NCBI RefSeq assembly: GCF_005239225.2 | Contig: NC_133284.1 | Span: 28,754,339-28,818,338, forward strand | Direction: 5' to 3' | DNA: 64,000 bases | Source: Populus alba | Lineage: Eukaryota; Streptophyta; Magnoliopsida; Malpighiales; Salicaceae | Shown here: positions 12,643 through 23,847 of the stretch, one piece after another | Numbering within the stretch: the stretch's first letter is position 1 | How the letters are laid out: each line of letters starts with the position of its first letter | Notes under the pieces: model-generated | Databases searched by the model: none | What the model was told of the DNA's origin: nothing | Seen by the model: only the letters and a program-made list of their open reading frames with translations | Position numbers and translations under genes: made by a program

Positions 12643-12690
12643 AATCTTTTGATTTTTCTGCAAATCAATCTTTTGATTTTTCTGCAAAAC
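12643..12690 (+). repeat. 24-bp perfect direct duplication in the GRAS 5' leader
   Basis: The word AATCTTTTGATTTTTCTGCA begins at 12643 and again at 12667, two adjacent 24-bp copies. It lies about 100 bp before the start codon. A polypyrimidine stretch ending in CCCAG at about 12780 looks like a 3' splice site, so the duplicated unit may lie in a 5' UTR exon or its intron. Confidence 0.7.
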
Positions 12691-12787
12691 TTCTGGTTTA
12701 ATCTAGCAAGTTCAGGCTTTTGATTCTTGATTGGTTCCTGAGCCATATAGTTCTGTCTTTTTTTCTTTTCATTTTCCCAGATTGTTC

Positions 12788-14926
12788 ATGAATAACCTTT
12801 TCCAAGAATACCCAAATCCCATGAACAGATTCATATTTGACCATGCTTCAGTTTCTTTCTCTCCAAATAGGGATCTTGTTAATGGATATAAACTCAATGA
12901 TACCTTGAGTGGTCCAAATCCATCTTTTAATTATTTCAATCCTGAATCGCCTAGTGACTCAACATCATCATCTTCTTCCTCAAATTCATGTTCTGAAGTA
13001 TATGGTCCAAGCAATAATGTTACTCTCAAGTTCATAAGCGATGTGCTTTTGGAAGAGGACTTGGAGGGTAAGACCTGTATGTTGCAGGACTGTTTAACCC
13101 TCCAGGCCGCCGAGAAATCCTTATACGATGTCCTTGGTCAGGAGTACCCCCATTCGTCGAATCAAACTCTTTCTTGTTTCAATCAAAATGTTGAAAGCTC
13201 GAATGATGGTGTCACTTGGATTAACAATACTGGTAGCACCAACGACTATCATACTGCTAACAACTTGGTTGAAAAATCCGATTGGATTTTTGATCAAGCT
13301 GATTTGGAGTTATCTCAAGCACCGCAATCCTCTCCGGTTTTCTCCCTTGAAAAAGCCCCTCAAGGAACAGATTCCCAAAGTCCGGCGCCTCCTTATGAGA
13401 TGCTTAGCAAAGGGGAAGGAGGAGCCGGCAATTCTCTCTCAACTAGTGATTATTTGATGTCATCTCGAGAGCGCAGCTCCTCCAACCCTCCGGACAAGGA
13501 GGAGAGAGGCTACTCACCAAATAGTTCACGGGGAAGGAAAAATCATCAGCGCGAGGATAGTGATGATTTAGAAGAAGAGAGGGGCAAGAAGCATTCTGCA
13601 CTTTCTCCTGCAGAGTCTGTGCAGTCAGAGTTGTTTGACGAGGTATTGCTTTGTTCAGGTGCACAGAATGTGTCTGCATCGTGTGCTCTTCTGGACAAGT
13701 CACAAAATGGAGCAGGGAGAAATGAACAGAGAAAAGGGTCTAATGGTAGAGCGGCACGCGCAAAGAGAAAGGAAAATAAAGAAGAAGTTGTGGATTTGAG
13801 CTCTCTCCTCACCCAATGTGCACAGGCGGTGGCAATTGGTGACCAAAGAACTGCAAGTGAGCTCCTTAAGCAGATTAGGCAACATTCTTCTCCATTTGGT
13901 GATGCAAATCAAAGGTTGGCGCATTACTTTGCTAATGCCCTCGATACACGTTTAGCCGGCACTATGACACCTACATTTGCACCAATTGCAAGTCACAGAA
14001 CATCAGCAGCTGAGAGTTTGAAAGCTTACCAGGAATATGTTAGAGCATGCCCATTCAAAAGGATGTCTAATTTCTTCGCCAACAGGACAATTCTGAAACT
14101 TGCAAAGAAAGCAACAAGACTGCACATTCTTGATTTTGGCATTCTTTACGGTTTTCAATGGCCTTGCCTAATCCAGCGTCTATCAGAAAGACCTGGTGGA
14201 CCTCCCAGGCTACGTATTACAGGAATTGAGCTTCCCCACCCAGATTTCCGGCCTGCGGAAAGGGTTGAGGAGACAGGCCGTCGCTTAGAAAAATATTGTG
14301 AGAGGTTTAAAGTCCCTTTCGAGTATGATGCCATAGCACAGAAATGGGAAACCATCAGATATGAGGATCTCAGAATTGACAAAGACGAGATGATTGTCGT
14401 CAACAGTTCATATCGGCTAAGGAACCTCCCCGATGACACAGTTGTGGAGAATAGTGCAAGAGACGCTGTTTTGAAGTTGATTAACAAGATCAAACCAGAC
14501 ATGTTTATCCATGGGGTTGTAAACGGTGCTTTCAATGCGCCATACTTTGTCACTAGGTTCCGAGAGGCACTCTACCATTACTCCTCATTGTTTGATATGT
14601 TTGAGGCTAATGTGTCACGTGAAGATGAAAACAGAATGCTGTTTGAAAAAGAGCGCTACGGAAGAGAGATTATCAATGTTATCGCATGTGAGGGCACATC
14701 AAGAGTTGAAAGGCCAGAGACATACAAGCAGTGGCAGTCGAGAAATCTGAGAGCTGGGTTCAGGCAACTCACCTTAGATCCGGAGCTTTTCAAGGAGGTG
14801 AGATCTGTGGTGAAATCAGAGTACCATAAAGATTTTGTTGTTGATGCAGATGGCCAGTGGATGCTTCAGGGATGGAAGGGGAGAATAATCTATGCTCTTT
14901 CTGTCTGGGAACCAGTCCAAGAATAA
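12788..14926 (+). CDS. GRAS-family transcription regulator, LISCL (SCL9/14/33-like) type
   Basis: An intronless coding region of 712 residues. I chose the ATG at 12788 (MNNLFQEYPNPM). The frame stays open 57 bases upstream but has no earlier ATG, and TTTTCATTTTCCCAG just before it looks like the acceptor of a 5' UTR intron. The N-terminal half (1-330) is Ser-, Asp- and Glu-rich and disordered, with the acidic/hydrophobic LFDEVLLC patch typical of LISCL proteins. A basic stretch, GRAARAKRKENK (320-331), is a likely nuclear signal. The GRAS domain runs from about 334: LHRI (VDLSSLLTQCAQAV), the VHIID-type motif LHILDFGILYGFQWP (445-459), the LHRII region, the PFYRE region (about 582-636, with ERYGREIINVIACEG) and SAW (656-709, GWKGRIIYALSVWEP). 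Known relatives are nuclear co-regulators; SCL14 binds TGA factors to induce stress and detoxification genes. It is the direct-repeat paralogue of the partial gene at 3-230. The length is normal for the family and no defect is seen. Confidence 0.95.
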   Translation: MNNLFQEYPNPMNRFIFDHASVSFSPNRDLVNGYKLNDTLSGPNPSFNYFNPESPSDSTSSSSSSNSCSEVYGPSNNVTLKFISDVLLEEDLEGKTCMLQDCLTLQAAEKSLYDVLGQEYPHSSNQTLSCFNQNVESSNDGVTWINNTGSTNDYHTANNLVEKSDWIFDQADLELSQAPQSSPVFSLEKAPQGTDSQSPAPPYEMLSKGEGGAGNSLSTSDYLMSSRERSSSNPPDKEERGYSPNSSRGRKNHQREDSDDLEEERGKKHSALSPAESVQSELFDEVLLCSGAQNVSASCALLDKSQNGAGRNEQRKGSNGRAARAKRKENKEEVVDLSSLLTQCAQAVAIGDQRTASELLKQIRQHSSPFGDANQRLAHYFANALDTRLAGTMTPTFAPIASHRTSAAESLKAYQEYVRACPFKRMSNFFANRTILKLAKKATRLHILDFGILYGFQWPCLIQRLSERPGGPPRLRITGIELPHPDFRPAERVEETGRRLEKYCERFKVPFEYDAIAQKWETIRYEDLRIDKDEMIVVNSSYRLRNLPDDTVVENSARDAVLKLINKIKPDMFIHGVVNGAFNAPYFVTRFREALYHYSSLFDMFEANVSREDENRMLFEKERYGREIINVIACEGTSRVERPETYKQWQSRNLRAGFRQLTLDPELFKEVRSVVKSEYHKDFVVDADGQWMLQGWKGRIIYALSVWEPVQE

Positions 14927-16100
14927 CAACATAAATCTTTCTGTGCTCTTAAATACTTAGTATTGCTGTTTTTTTAAGATCCTGTTAGAAGTTTTTCTAC
15001 ATCATATGTAAATTTCACCTCAGATATCTCAGTGTAACTTTTTTTTGTACAGTATATGAAATAGACGTGGCGATAAATTTATCATCTTAGCAGTGATTTT
15101 GTATATATGTTCACCCTCTTTGTGTTCTCATCCAAAGAACATACATCATCTGGCCAAACAAAATGCAGATAAAATCCTTGTTGCAGTCCACTGTAAACTT
15201 TCACTTCATTTCTGGGGATTGCCTTTCTAATCTGGTATTCTTTTACACAATACCATGATCAGGGAACTCTTGGCAAAAGGAACAAAAAAAAGGTGAAGGA
15301 TGATATAACGTTGAAGAGTGTGATTGAAGTTATTTTTTATTATAAAAAATATTTTTTTATTTTTAAAAATCTATTTTTAATATCAGTATATTAAAATGAT
15401 TGAAAAACACTAAAAAATATTAATTTATAGTAAAAAATATTTTAAAATATTAAATTTTTTCAAAAATACTTTTAAAATGTAAAAACAAACAAGTTAATTG
15501 GGTTTAACTTGGCTTCTTATACTTGCTAACACCATTGTGTGCTTCTTACAAACTACATGTCAAAAACTTAAGCTTTTGCATTTATAAAGTGTTTGGGATC
15601 ATGGTTATTTTTTAAAATATTTTTATTTAAAAAAATATTTTTTATTTTTAAATTTAATTTTTATATCAACACAATTTGAAAATACTTTAAAAATATTAAT
15701 TTGAAGTAAAGAAAAAATAAAAAAATTATTTAAAAAAAAACTTTTAAAAAACAAAAATAAACAAGCTATTAAATAAACTATGCAGTCAAAGTTATTTCAT
15801 TTTTATATAGTAGCACAAGAAATATAATTCTTTCAATTGAACACACTTATTACTCAACTAATTAAGCTCCCTAATTAGCATTCAATGACTTCTAAACAAC
15901 CTTAGTCATTGCTTATAAATGGTTATTATTGTATTGTGATTGTGTTTTTAAAAAAATTAATTTTTTTAATATTTTTAAATTAATTGTTTTGATATTTTAA
16001 TATCAAAAATAAATTTTAAAAAATAAAAAAATATATTATTTTAATATATTTTCAAACAAAAAATATTTTAAAAAACAACTAAAATCATATGAAAATAACA
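14927..16100. repeat. GRAS 3' flank with MITE-like copies
   Basis: About 300 bases of likely 3' UTR and flank come first. Three AT-rich MITE-like segments follow, near 15310-15485, 15590-15770 and 15925-16080. All contain the recurring TTTTTAAAAATATTTTTATT / ATCA.TATATTAAAATGAT / AAAAACACTAAAAAATATTA plan and end near AAAACAA.CAA. No coding content. Confidence 0.5.
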
Positions 16101-16750
16101 TGCAAAAACATATCAATAACGCAAGAACGCAAGCCAAAGATACAATTCTTCTCATTTCCAGATGATCATAAGAATATGTTCAGAAGATAGAGGGAGATTT
16201 GGACCATAATTATCTTCGTAGTATAGCAGATCATGGTTAAATTACAAGGACATCTAAAATGCTAGTTCAAAAGCTCAGGTCACATGCCTACGTAAATAGA
16301 GGCACTTAGGTATCAAGTTAGTCTTGTCCTCTGAATCAATTTACTAAGGTCTTCCAGTGTCAAAAGTGCAGAATCTGTGATGAGGCACGGTGGCCAATCA
16401 TGCAAAAGATGCAACCTTCATGCAATTGTTATACCAATGGCAAGCACTATTCAGCAACAAAAAGGGAACTCTTTTTCTAAGAAGTTTCAGATCAAATGAT
16501 GTGTTCATTCATTCCTCCAGCTTGCTCATTCGAAAAGATACCAAAAATTAAAACAAACATCAGCGAGCCAAAGTCCAAAACGATATCCAATCAAAGCACA
16601 AACCAAAAAAATAAAAAACACAACCGATGAAATCAACATCAAATTAGAATCCAGGGAGTCAAAATAACACATGTAAACATAACATATGGATATAAACGCA
16701 CCAGTTCAAAATTACCACTTGTTAACGATACCAGGGGAAAAGAAATTCCC
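16101..16750. other. Intergenic DNA, nothing identified
   Basis: Moderately AT-rich, non-repetitive to the eye, with no open frame of note. It may be flanking DNA of the LTR-like block that follows or part of an older insertion. Confidence 0.4.
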
Positions 16751-18524
16751 ATCAGGTTTTACCTCTTCTTCTTGTTTCTTAATTCTCTCATCTCTCTGAG
16801 CTGTTGTTTGCATGAAATATCATGCCAACAAATGAGAGCCCATAATGTAACAAGCTTAGTACTGACTAATTCATATTTCACAGAACAGCTAAAAGCAAAT
16901 TCTGATAAAAAAGAAAGTAAACCCGGATCAATTAAAGCAAAACCCAATTCCAATCCCAAGTTTGTACTTCTAAAAATAAAAGCAGCAGAAAACAAACAAT
17001 TAATGATGAAAATTGTCAAACCCAACCAAAAAAAAGTAGTATTAGGCCGATCTATTCTAGGTAAGAATTAGAGGAAACAAACTAGCCCTAGGTTAGCCAA
17101 AAGAAGAAACAAGAATAAAAACAACTCATACTCAAACACTTCCATCACATTTAAGAGGGGATATAAATGCAAGAGAAGGAAAAGGAGATAACTTTTCTTC
17201 TCCCCCAAGGTCGGTAGCAACCCTAGTTGCAGCAACCTTCTCTCTTACAAAGAAACTCATCCAAAACAACTTGCATGTCACCTTCTTTGAATGCTTGAGT
17301 GAAAGAAGAGTTGGAGAAAGGAAGAAGAACTAAAAACACAAAAGGAGGAAGAACAAAAAGGGCCGGCTAGGACAGCAGAAGAAGAGGAGAAAAACCAAGA
17401 GGAAAAGAAGAAGAAAATCACTAAAACCTTCCCTAAAGCTTGTTTAAAATCGTGTGGTAAGATTAATATCACTTTCTTGTTTGTTGCTTTAAGATTTCGA
17501 GACAAGGGAGAGGGAGAAACTTCAAAATGAAAGATTTAGAGTTCTTACACTTGTTAATTCAAAATAAACAATACAAAGAGAAGATTTAAAGAAGAGTAAG
17601 GAATGAAAGAGCACAAGTGCAAAATCCTTACTTAAAATATTGATAAATATGGATGATTATGAATGTATAAACCCCAAATGAAGGCCAACCAAATTAAAAG
17701 GACAAAAAGAAAGTGAAATGAAGTGATGGAATGTATAGTTGTGATCTTATTAAACCTTTAGAAACATGTTTGAATCTGAAACAAAAATTATGTTATGTTA
17801 ATGTCCTGATTGTTGTTTATATGATTGATAAACTTGTATGATTATGAATCAAGTGAATGAATGTGTGATTATAACATGTTGTGGACATACTTGTTATAGA
17901 AATGATGAATTGCATGTGTGAATTATCTGGCTAAAAAGGAAAAAACCATGATGAAGACCTTGTATGATGAACAATTTTAAGGAAACAAGATATAGAATGG
18001 AAATGAGACTCTTGCATGATGAATAATTCCTATTAGAATGTGTTTAATAAGTTGGAATGATACAATTGTGAACAATGTTATGAATAGTTGTTGGCAACAC
18101 TTGGTTCGGCTATAGACCACTAGGTAGGAGAATCTTTTAAAAACAATGTACATGTTTAGATTGATCTTGAATTGTGTGGGAACCTTGTGATAAACTTGAT
18201 GAAATTATAGATAGTGTGTGTTTCTTACTCTTGTCAATGTTAGGTTGTATAAAATAAACTAGAATGCCTAGGATGTATTTTACCATGCTACGATGAATGA
18301 GAAGTGAAGTTAACATTAAGGAGAACTATAGTATGTCAAAAAAGGACTGTGATAGAGTTATGGTCATTATAGAAAGGAATGTTGATCAATAGGTTGTCCT
18401 TAACAATATGGTTAAGTATAAACTATTGTTATGAAATAAGGACGCCCCTTATCGACTTTACTTCATAAAGTCGAATATGATTTGGTTGTGGTCTATGTCC
18501 GAACTAGGTTGAAGTGTTGGAAGT

Positions 18525-18720
18525 GACTTAGTTTTCACTAATGATTTTTTACGTCAGCAATGGCTTAATTTTCATTGATGATTTCTGTGTTAAAAGCGAC
18601 TTAGTTTTTTATGATAATTTTTTGTGTCAGAAGTGACTTCGTTAATGAATTTCATACCATAAATGATCTAGTTCTTGTTGACGGTTCTAGTGTCGGTTTG
18701 GCCTAACCTCATTATGGGAC
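18525..18720 (+). repeat. Minisatellite, 36-37-bp unit, about 5-6 degenerate copies
   Basis: The unit centres on AGTGACTTAGTTTTCATTGA followed by TGATTTTTTGTGTCAG. The GACTTAG-equivalent word starts near 18525, 18562, 18598, 18635, 18665 and 18700, giving spacings of 37, 36, 37, 30 and 35. It decays toward the right. It lies in the LTR-like block, 370 bp before the 52-bp array. Confidence 0.7.
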
Positions 18721-19089
18721 TCTAGAATTAAACTATAGAATTTTTATGGGTAACCTATATTTAGAATTGAGAAGAATGTATGGATATGATAACTTTCGTT
18801 ATATGATTATATGATATGAGGAATGCTTGAATGTGAACATGTGCATTCTTGGAATATGTGTGGTATTGGCCTATGAGATTTCTAAATCCAAATGTATTGA
18901 TTGATGATGATTTGGTGTATCAGGACATACGACGAGATGGGAAAACTTCACCTGGACGAGGACACCCCATGGGAGGAGCAAGGTAGGTGGTCTCCACCCC
19001 TTTTTGTAATTATGTTAGATCCTCATTATGAATTTTATATAAACTGTTGCTACTTGGGTATGATTATTGGAATTTGTTCATGAAATAGT

Positions 19090-19500
19090 TGTTGGAATAA
19101 TGTGATTAACTTTAACTAATAGTATTAGCAATGGATGATTGGGATTGAAGAATATGATTAGCTTTAGCTAATGGTATTTGTGATGGATGAGTGAGATCAA
19201 ATAATGTGATTAGCTTCAGTTAATGGTATCCATGATGAATGACTATGATTGAATAATGTAATTAGCTTCGGCTAATGGTATCCACAATGAATGATTGAAA
19301 TTTGAATAATATGATTGGCTTTGGCTAATGACATCTGTAATGGATGATTGAGATTGAATAATGCGATTAGCTTCGACTAATAATATCTGTAATAGATGAT
19401 TGAGAATGAATAGAGTAATTAATCTTGACTAATAGTGTTCTTATTGGTTATTCTTATTGGATAATCAAGGTTGAATGGAAGGATTAGTCTCGGGTAATAG
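19090..19500 (+). repeat. Hairpin minisatellite, 52-bp unit, 8 copies
   Basis: Eight adjacent units. The GATTAGC-equivalent word starts at 19104, 19156, 19208, 19260, 19313, 19365, 19417 and 19482, so spacing is 52 except one of 53 and a last of 65 (13-base insertion). The unit is ATTAGCTTCGGCTAAT, then GGTATCTGTAATGGATGATT, then GAGATTGAATAATGTG. Each copy carries an inverted repeat. At 19261-19276 it is a perfect 6-bp stem, ATTAGC / GCTAAT, closed by TTCG; other units keep a 4-6-bp stem around TTTA, TTCA or TTTG. Non-coding; function unknown. Confidence 0.85.
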
Positions 19501-19560
19501 TATAATTATTGGATATTCAAGATTAATTAATAAAAAATACATTTGGGTGATGACACTTGG

Positions 19561-20600
19561 GTTTATGGACCAAAGAAGATCAAGGAATCAACTTTGATTT
19601 CTAAAACTCAAGTCTAGATATACAAATAAGATTAACATCATTTAATGAAATAAAAAAATAATCGTATTATATGAAATTAATGAAAAGAACTAACTTACCT
19701 AAGTTAATAATAAAATTTGAAATCATGTTCTTCTTCCCATTATTATTATATTAAGGATTGTTTTTTATTCTTATATTGCATTTGAATTGTATAGTGACAT
19801 TACATAGCAACAACGCGTAGGAATTTCATTCCATGGGTTTTAATATAAACTATGTAATTGTATGTTTAGGATGATATCTTTGTGTAACATAGAATTATTG
19901 ATTAACACTTTTATAAAGACTTGTAATGATGATTTTCTGGAAACAAAAACATAAACTTATATACATGATGACATAATGATATATATAAATGTATTGTTTA
20001 TATACCCTCTAATGCAAAGATGTTAGATTATCTGATCATATAAGTATTATATATACTATATTAACTAATGATGTATATTTGTTCATTCTACAATCATCTA
20101 CAACAACAACAACAAAATTATCACTTGCTTTCATGTCATTTACCTTTTCACCGTGTCATGAATTGAAGAGAAATATCGAGCCATTACATGAACAAGGGAA
20201 AGTTTTTATCACCATCAAGCTCTTCAAAGTGCAGGAGAGCTCCTGCTTAGCCATATTCGAGCTGTTGAATTCTCTTTCGATATGCCACCAAATAATAACA
20301 AGCTATACAAGCTTCCTCTCCTTCTCCCTGTCTCTCCGCTGAGCCTGAGCCCGTGTGAGAGCAAAGAAAGCAAACCCTTTTTTGTGGCGTCGAAGAAGAC
20401 GGTCTGTTAATTCAGGGCTTCAAATCACTCTCATCCCTTCTGGTACTGGGCTTTTTTGGGTCAGTCCATCATAGTTTTTTGGGTTAACCCAAAACGAAAA
20501 ATACATCAGCCCAATTCATTTAGTTGGGCTAACCCAAAAAAGGGAAGTCTCCGATTCTATTGAGGATTTTTTTAGAGCGAAAGAATAAACTCTCCTGCTT
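19561..20600. other. Intergenic DNA and UFD1 upstream region
   Basis: AT-rich DNA with no supported gene. The small open frame at 20079-20342 has no recognisable domain. The last part contains CTTTTTTGGGTCAGTCC / GGGTTAACCCAAAA words near 20449-20540, mirrored as TTGGGCTAACCCAAAA. It forms the proximal promoter of UFD1. Confidence 0.45.
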
Positions 20601-20608
20601 TCTAAACT

Positions 20609-20616
20609 TATAAAAG
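20609..20616 (+). promoter_or_regulatory. UFD1: TATA box of UFD1
   Basis: TATAAAAG lies about 345 bp before the ATG, with a GC- and CT-rich leader (CCTCTTCAAACGCTTCTGC) starting about 25-30 bp later. A 5' UTR intron is likely at 20736-20907: donor AAG|GTTTTG, acceptor TTTTGACAG. That places the start codon in the second transcribed exon. Confidence 0.6.
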
Positions 20617-20954
20617 CCGGAGAGAGCCCTGCCTCCTCTTCAAACGCTTCTGCTGCTGCTGCTTCCGCTTCCCTCACCTTCTGGGGTTCTGTCACGCAAA
20701 AGCTCGCCCCGTTTTCATCGTTCCCTAGCAACAAGGTTTTGATCCAAGATTACCTTCTTCATTTATTTACTAATTTTTCTACATAAACCCGATGATCTTA
20801 ATCTTTTTTGTTAAAAAATGAGCTTGCTTGGTCTTGATTGATGATTGATTATATGAATTGGGTTTTGTTTTTTTCAACTAATTTTTTTGAATTTTGAATT
20901 TTGACAGTTCTCTACAACAAATCTTGTGGGCTTAACCTGTTGAAGTCAGTAGAC

Positions 20955-23199
20955 ATGGTATGTTAGTGCTAATGACTTGTTCCCCCAATTTTTGCTGTAC
21001 TGCGAGCTTGGAAGAATTATTTGATTTAATCAACATCATCGATAATTACTGAGAAACGGTTGTCTTAATATATGATAGAATGATATTGATTGCATTCTTT
21101 GAAACAATTAATAATATTTGAGCCTGCTCATCCTTCATTGTGTGAAAGATGGTAGAATGAATAGGACTCAAAAGTCTAAGCATCATCCATGTTTATTGCG
21201 TCAAATCTTATGTTGCTCAAGTCTGTGAATTTGTTCTAAAAAAAATTTAGTAATTTAGCCGCATATGTTTATTTTAATCACTTGTTTCGACAATTGCAGG
21301 ATCGCCAAGACCTCCACAGTTCATCATTTGAACAGAGTTACCGCTGCTACCCTGTCTCTTTCATTGATAAGGTTTGAGAAATAACTACTACAATTTGAAT
21401 CATAACTACTAAAATTATGATTCTGCAAATTTTTTTAGTTGTTGGTTTTCCTATTTGTTTGATGATATAGTGTTCTATGTATATAGTAGTAGCTTATACA
21501 TGTAAATGAACAAGATGTTTGTCAATCCACAAAAATATTATTCCTTGTTAAATTTGCTCCGAGTTATTTGTGTCTTTGCAGGCACATCTGGAAAAGGGGG
21601 ATAAAAGTATGTCCATCTTCTCATTCATGTTCTTTTATGCTATCCATTTCATTTATTTTAAAAATCAAATAAAATAAAACTGGTTTTCAAGAATTGACAA
21701 TCTACTATCTCTTGTTGCATCCAGTTATTATGCCTCCCTCAGCTCTTGATCGCCTAGGTAAGCAGATCATTCTCGATAAACTTCCTTTTCTCTATTCCTG
21801 CTATTGTATCTTGTGCCCTTAATCCTTGTTTAATGATTATACACCATTTAAAGATAATGGTGTTTGCTGCAGCAACCTTGCACATTGACTATCCAATGCT
21901 TTTTGAACTCCATAATCCTTCTGCTGGACGTACTTCTCATTGTGGGGTTCTAGAATTTATTGCAGATGAGGGCATGATATACTTGCCCTACTGGGTATGC
22001 TTTTACATTATCTTCATGAATGTAATGGTTCGGCTATTATATGCTTACTTGATCTGCTCGTTTGTTCGACACTTTTAGATGATGGAGAACATGCTGCTAC
22101 AAGAGGGGGACATTGTGCAATTGAGAAATACCAGCCTGGCAAAGGGAACTTTTGTGAAGCTGCAGCCCCACACCAAGGACTTCTTAGACATCTCCAATCC
22201 CAAAGCAATGTTGGTTTATTTATTGGTCATATTCTTTTCTACGTGATTGCAGTAAGCTTGGTAGCTCATTTTATTCATTCCTTTCTTGCTTGGTGATCAT
22301 TTTGTAGCTTGGAAACTTCGTTGAGGAACTACTCTTGTTTAACCACTGGTGATACAATAATGGTTGCCTATAACAACAAGAAGTACTACATTGATATAGT
22401 TGAAGCAAAACCCTCTTCTGCAATTAGTATTATTGAAACGGATTGTGAAGTGGATTTTGCCCCACCTCTTGATTATAAAGAACCTGAAAAACCAAAATCA
22501 ATTCCTCGATCAAACAAGACACCTCCCAAAGGTTTTTTTCTCAATTTTATGTAAAAAATTTGTCCAATTATCTGAATTGATTTTTTATTATTGGATTTAT
22601 TTATCAATTCCCTAAAACAAATGGTTTTGACTCTTTTTCAGGTATGGAAGAGCCAGCCGCAAAGATGCCAAGGTTCAGTGCATTTACTGGTTCAGCAAGG
22701 CGCTTGGATGGCAAACCAGCAACACAACCAACTGCATCCACTATCTGCCCTGCGTTGAAACAACACCAACCAGAAGCTGATAACAATGGCTCCAAGTTAT
22801 TAAGCTCCATATCACATCAGCAGTCTGGAAAGCTTGTGTTTGGTTCTACGTCAAACCAACCCCAAAATGAAACGCCAAAGGTATGTCTTGCCTTGCTGGT
22901 AGTTCTGTAGAGCATGTCCTCGTTTTCCACAATGCACTGATTCCACGACATGACCCGAATTTAGAATGTGCTTCCATGGTGTCATCCACAAATTTTTCTG
23001 AAGAATTCACCATGATATATCTGATCAATGCATAATATCATAAAAAATGGATACAATTTTTTGACTGCCACTTAAATTGATATGAATTGGTTTCTGTAAC
23101 TAGGTTCCCTTAAAGAAAAGCACTCAGGAACCTTCCCAGAAGGTGGAAGATCCGAAGTTTCAAGCTTTCACGGGAAAGAAGTATTCCCTAAAAGGCTGA
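20955..23199 (+). CDS. UFD1: UFD1, ubiquitin fusion degradation protein 1 (CDC48 cofactor subunit)
   Basis: Nine coding exons join into 314 residues: 20955-20957, 21300-21371, 21582-21606, 21725-21757, 21873-21994, 22079-22209, 22308-22531, 22642-22880 and 23104-23199. All introns are GT-AG and every junction keeps the frame. The first coding exon is just the ATG, giving [19 protein letters not shown]. The UFD1 double-psi barrel domain covers about residues 10-200: [99 protein letters not shown]. The tail is Pro/Ser/Lys-rich with two FTG motifs ([26 protein letters not shown]) and ends in LKG, as in plant UFD1. The protein pairs with NPL4 on the AAA ATPase CDC48/p97 to extract ubiquitylated proteins for the proteasome. 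At 314 residues it is close to the family size. Exon 6 uses the donor AAT|GTTGGT; this restores KAILET. Confidence 0.94.
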
Positions 23200-23847
23200 A
23201 TCTCAACTCCATCCATCTTTTTCTAGTATACACAGGATGAGATCAACTGATTCTGGTTATTTAATAGAATGTTTTTGCTACTGTATAATTTATAACTTTT
23301 GAACCCAAAATCGGGTACACGTCAATGGTCCAAACCTCAGAAGAACACCCAGTCAACTTCTGTTTGGCATACGGGGTCTTCTATGGATCCTTATGTTTAG
23401 TATATATAATTTATCAAGATAAAACTCACCAGGCTGCTAGTTATTTCTTTTTCTTTTTTGGTTCCTTTGTTTTTTAAATGTTTTGATGCTCTCTACACCT
23501 GCAATATTTGATGGTGAGGCAGAACACCCATGATGCTCAGAGACTCGAATATTTCAGCCGTATGTAACAAAGCGTAATTCTAGGTGTTCAAGATGACATA
23601 AACCACTGGATTCCTCATGAGAAATGCTTCAAAAAGAAAAACAAGAGGCCATGATGCAGATGATTCCCTTCTCGATTATTTAGATAATCACAACTAACAG
23701 AGTGGCTTCTTATTTATATTAACTAATCATTATAATTAGAACGTAATAACATTTAGATGTTCAGCCCCACCTGAATATATAATACAGAGATGGTAATGGA
23801 AAAGTGCCGGTGAGAAAATACAATAATAATAGTAAAATAATAATTAG
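23200..23847. other. UFD1 3' flank and tail-to-tail intergenic gap
   Basis: About 650 bases between the UFD1 stop and the stop of the convergent HAD gene. It should contain both 3' UTRs. Nothing else is recognised. Confidence 0.6.

Larger units (their letters stand above)
16751..19560 (+). mobile_element. Degenerate LTR-like block (possible solo LTR)
   Basis: A coherent non-coding block. It has a TATA-like TATAAAT at 17162-17168, a GC-richer leader-like stretch (AAGGTCGGTAGCAACCCTAG.., about 17208-17270), a long AT-rich middle, two minisatellites (18525-18720 and 19090-19500) and a GC-rich stretch at 18950-19000 (GACGAGGACACCCCATGGGA). This layout of promoter, short R/U5-like segment and internal tandem repeats resembles large plant Gypsy-type LTRs. 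I see no PBS, no coding partner and no target duplication, so the borders and class are inferred. Small open frames inside (for example 16772-17071, and 17278-17505 minus) look accidental. Confidence 0.35.

Noticed and set aside
12731..12787. Longer N-terminus of the GRAS protein, beginning MVPEPYSS
   Set aside because: The frame there begins with TTG, not ATG, and a polypyrimidine tract plus CCCAG looks like a splice acceptor. The first ATG is at 12788.
13128..13924. Other-frame open reading frames within the GRAS gene
   Set aside because: They are shadows of the long GRAS frame, which has continuous family homology.
16759..17505. Overlapping frames at 16759-17071 and 17278-17505 as small genes
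   Set aside because: They overlap on opposite strands, are rich in Lys/Ser/Phe from biased composition and have no domain.
22200..22215. Exon 6 of UFD1 ending after AATGTTG (donor GTTTAT)
   Set aside because: It breaks the frame into the next exon. The donor GTTGGT two codons earlier restores the conserved KAILET join.
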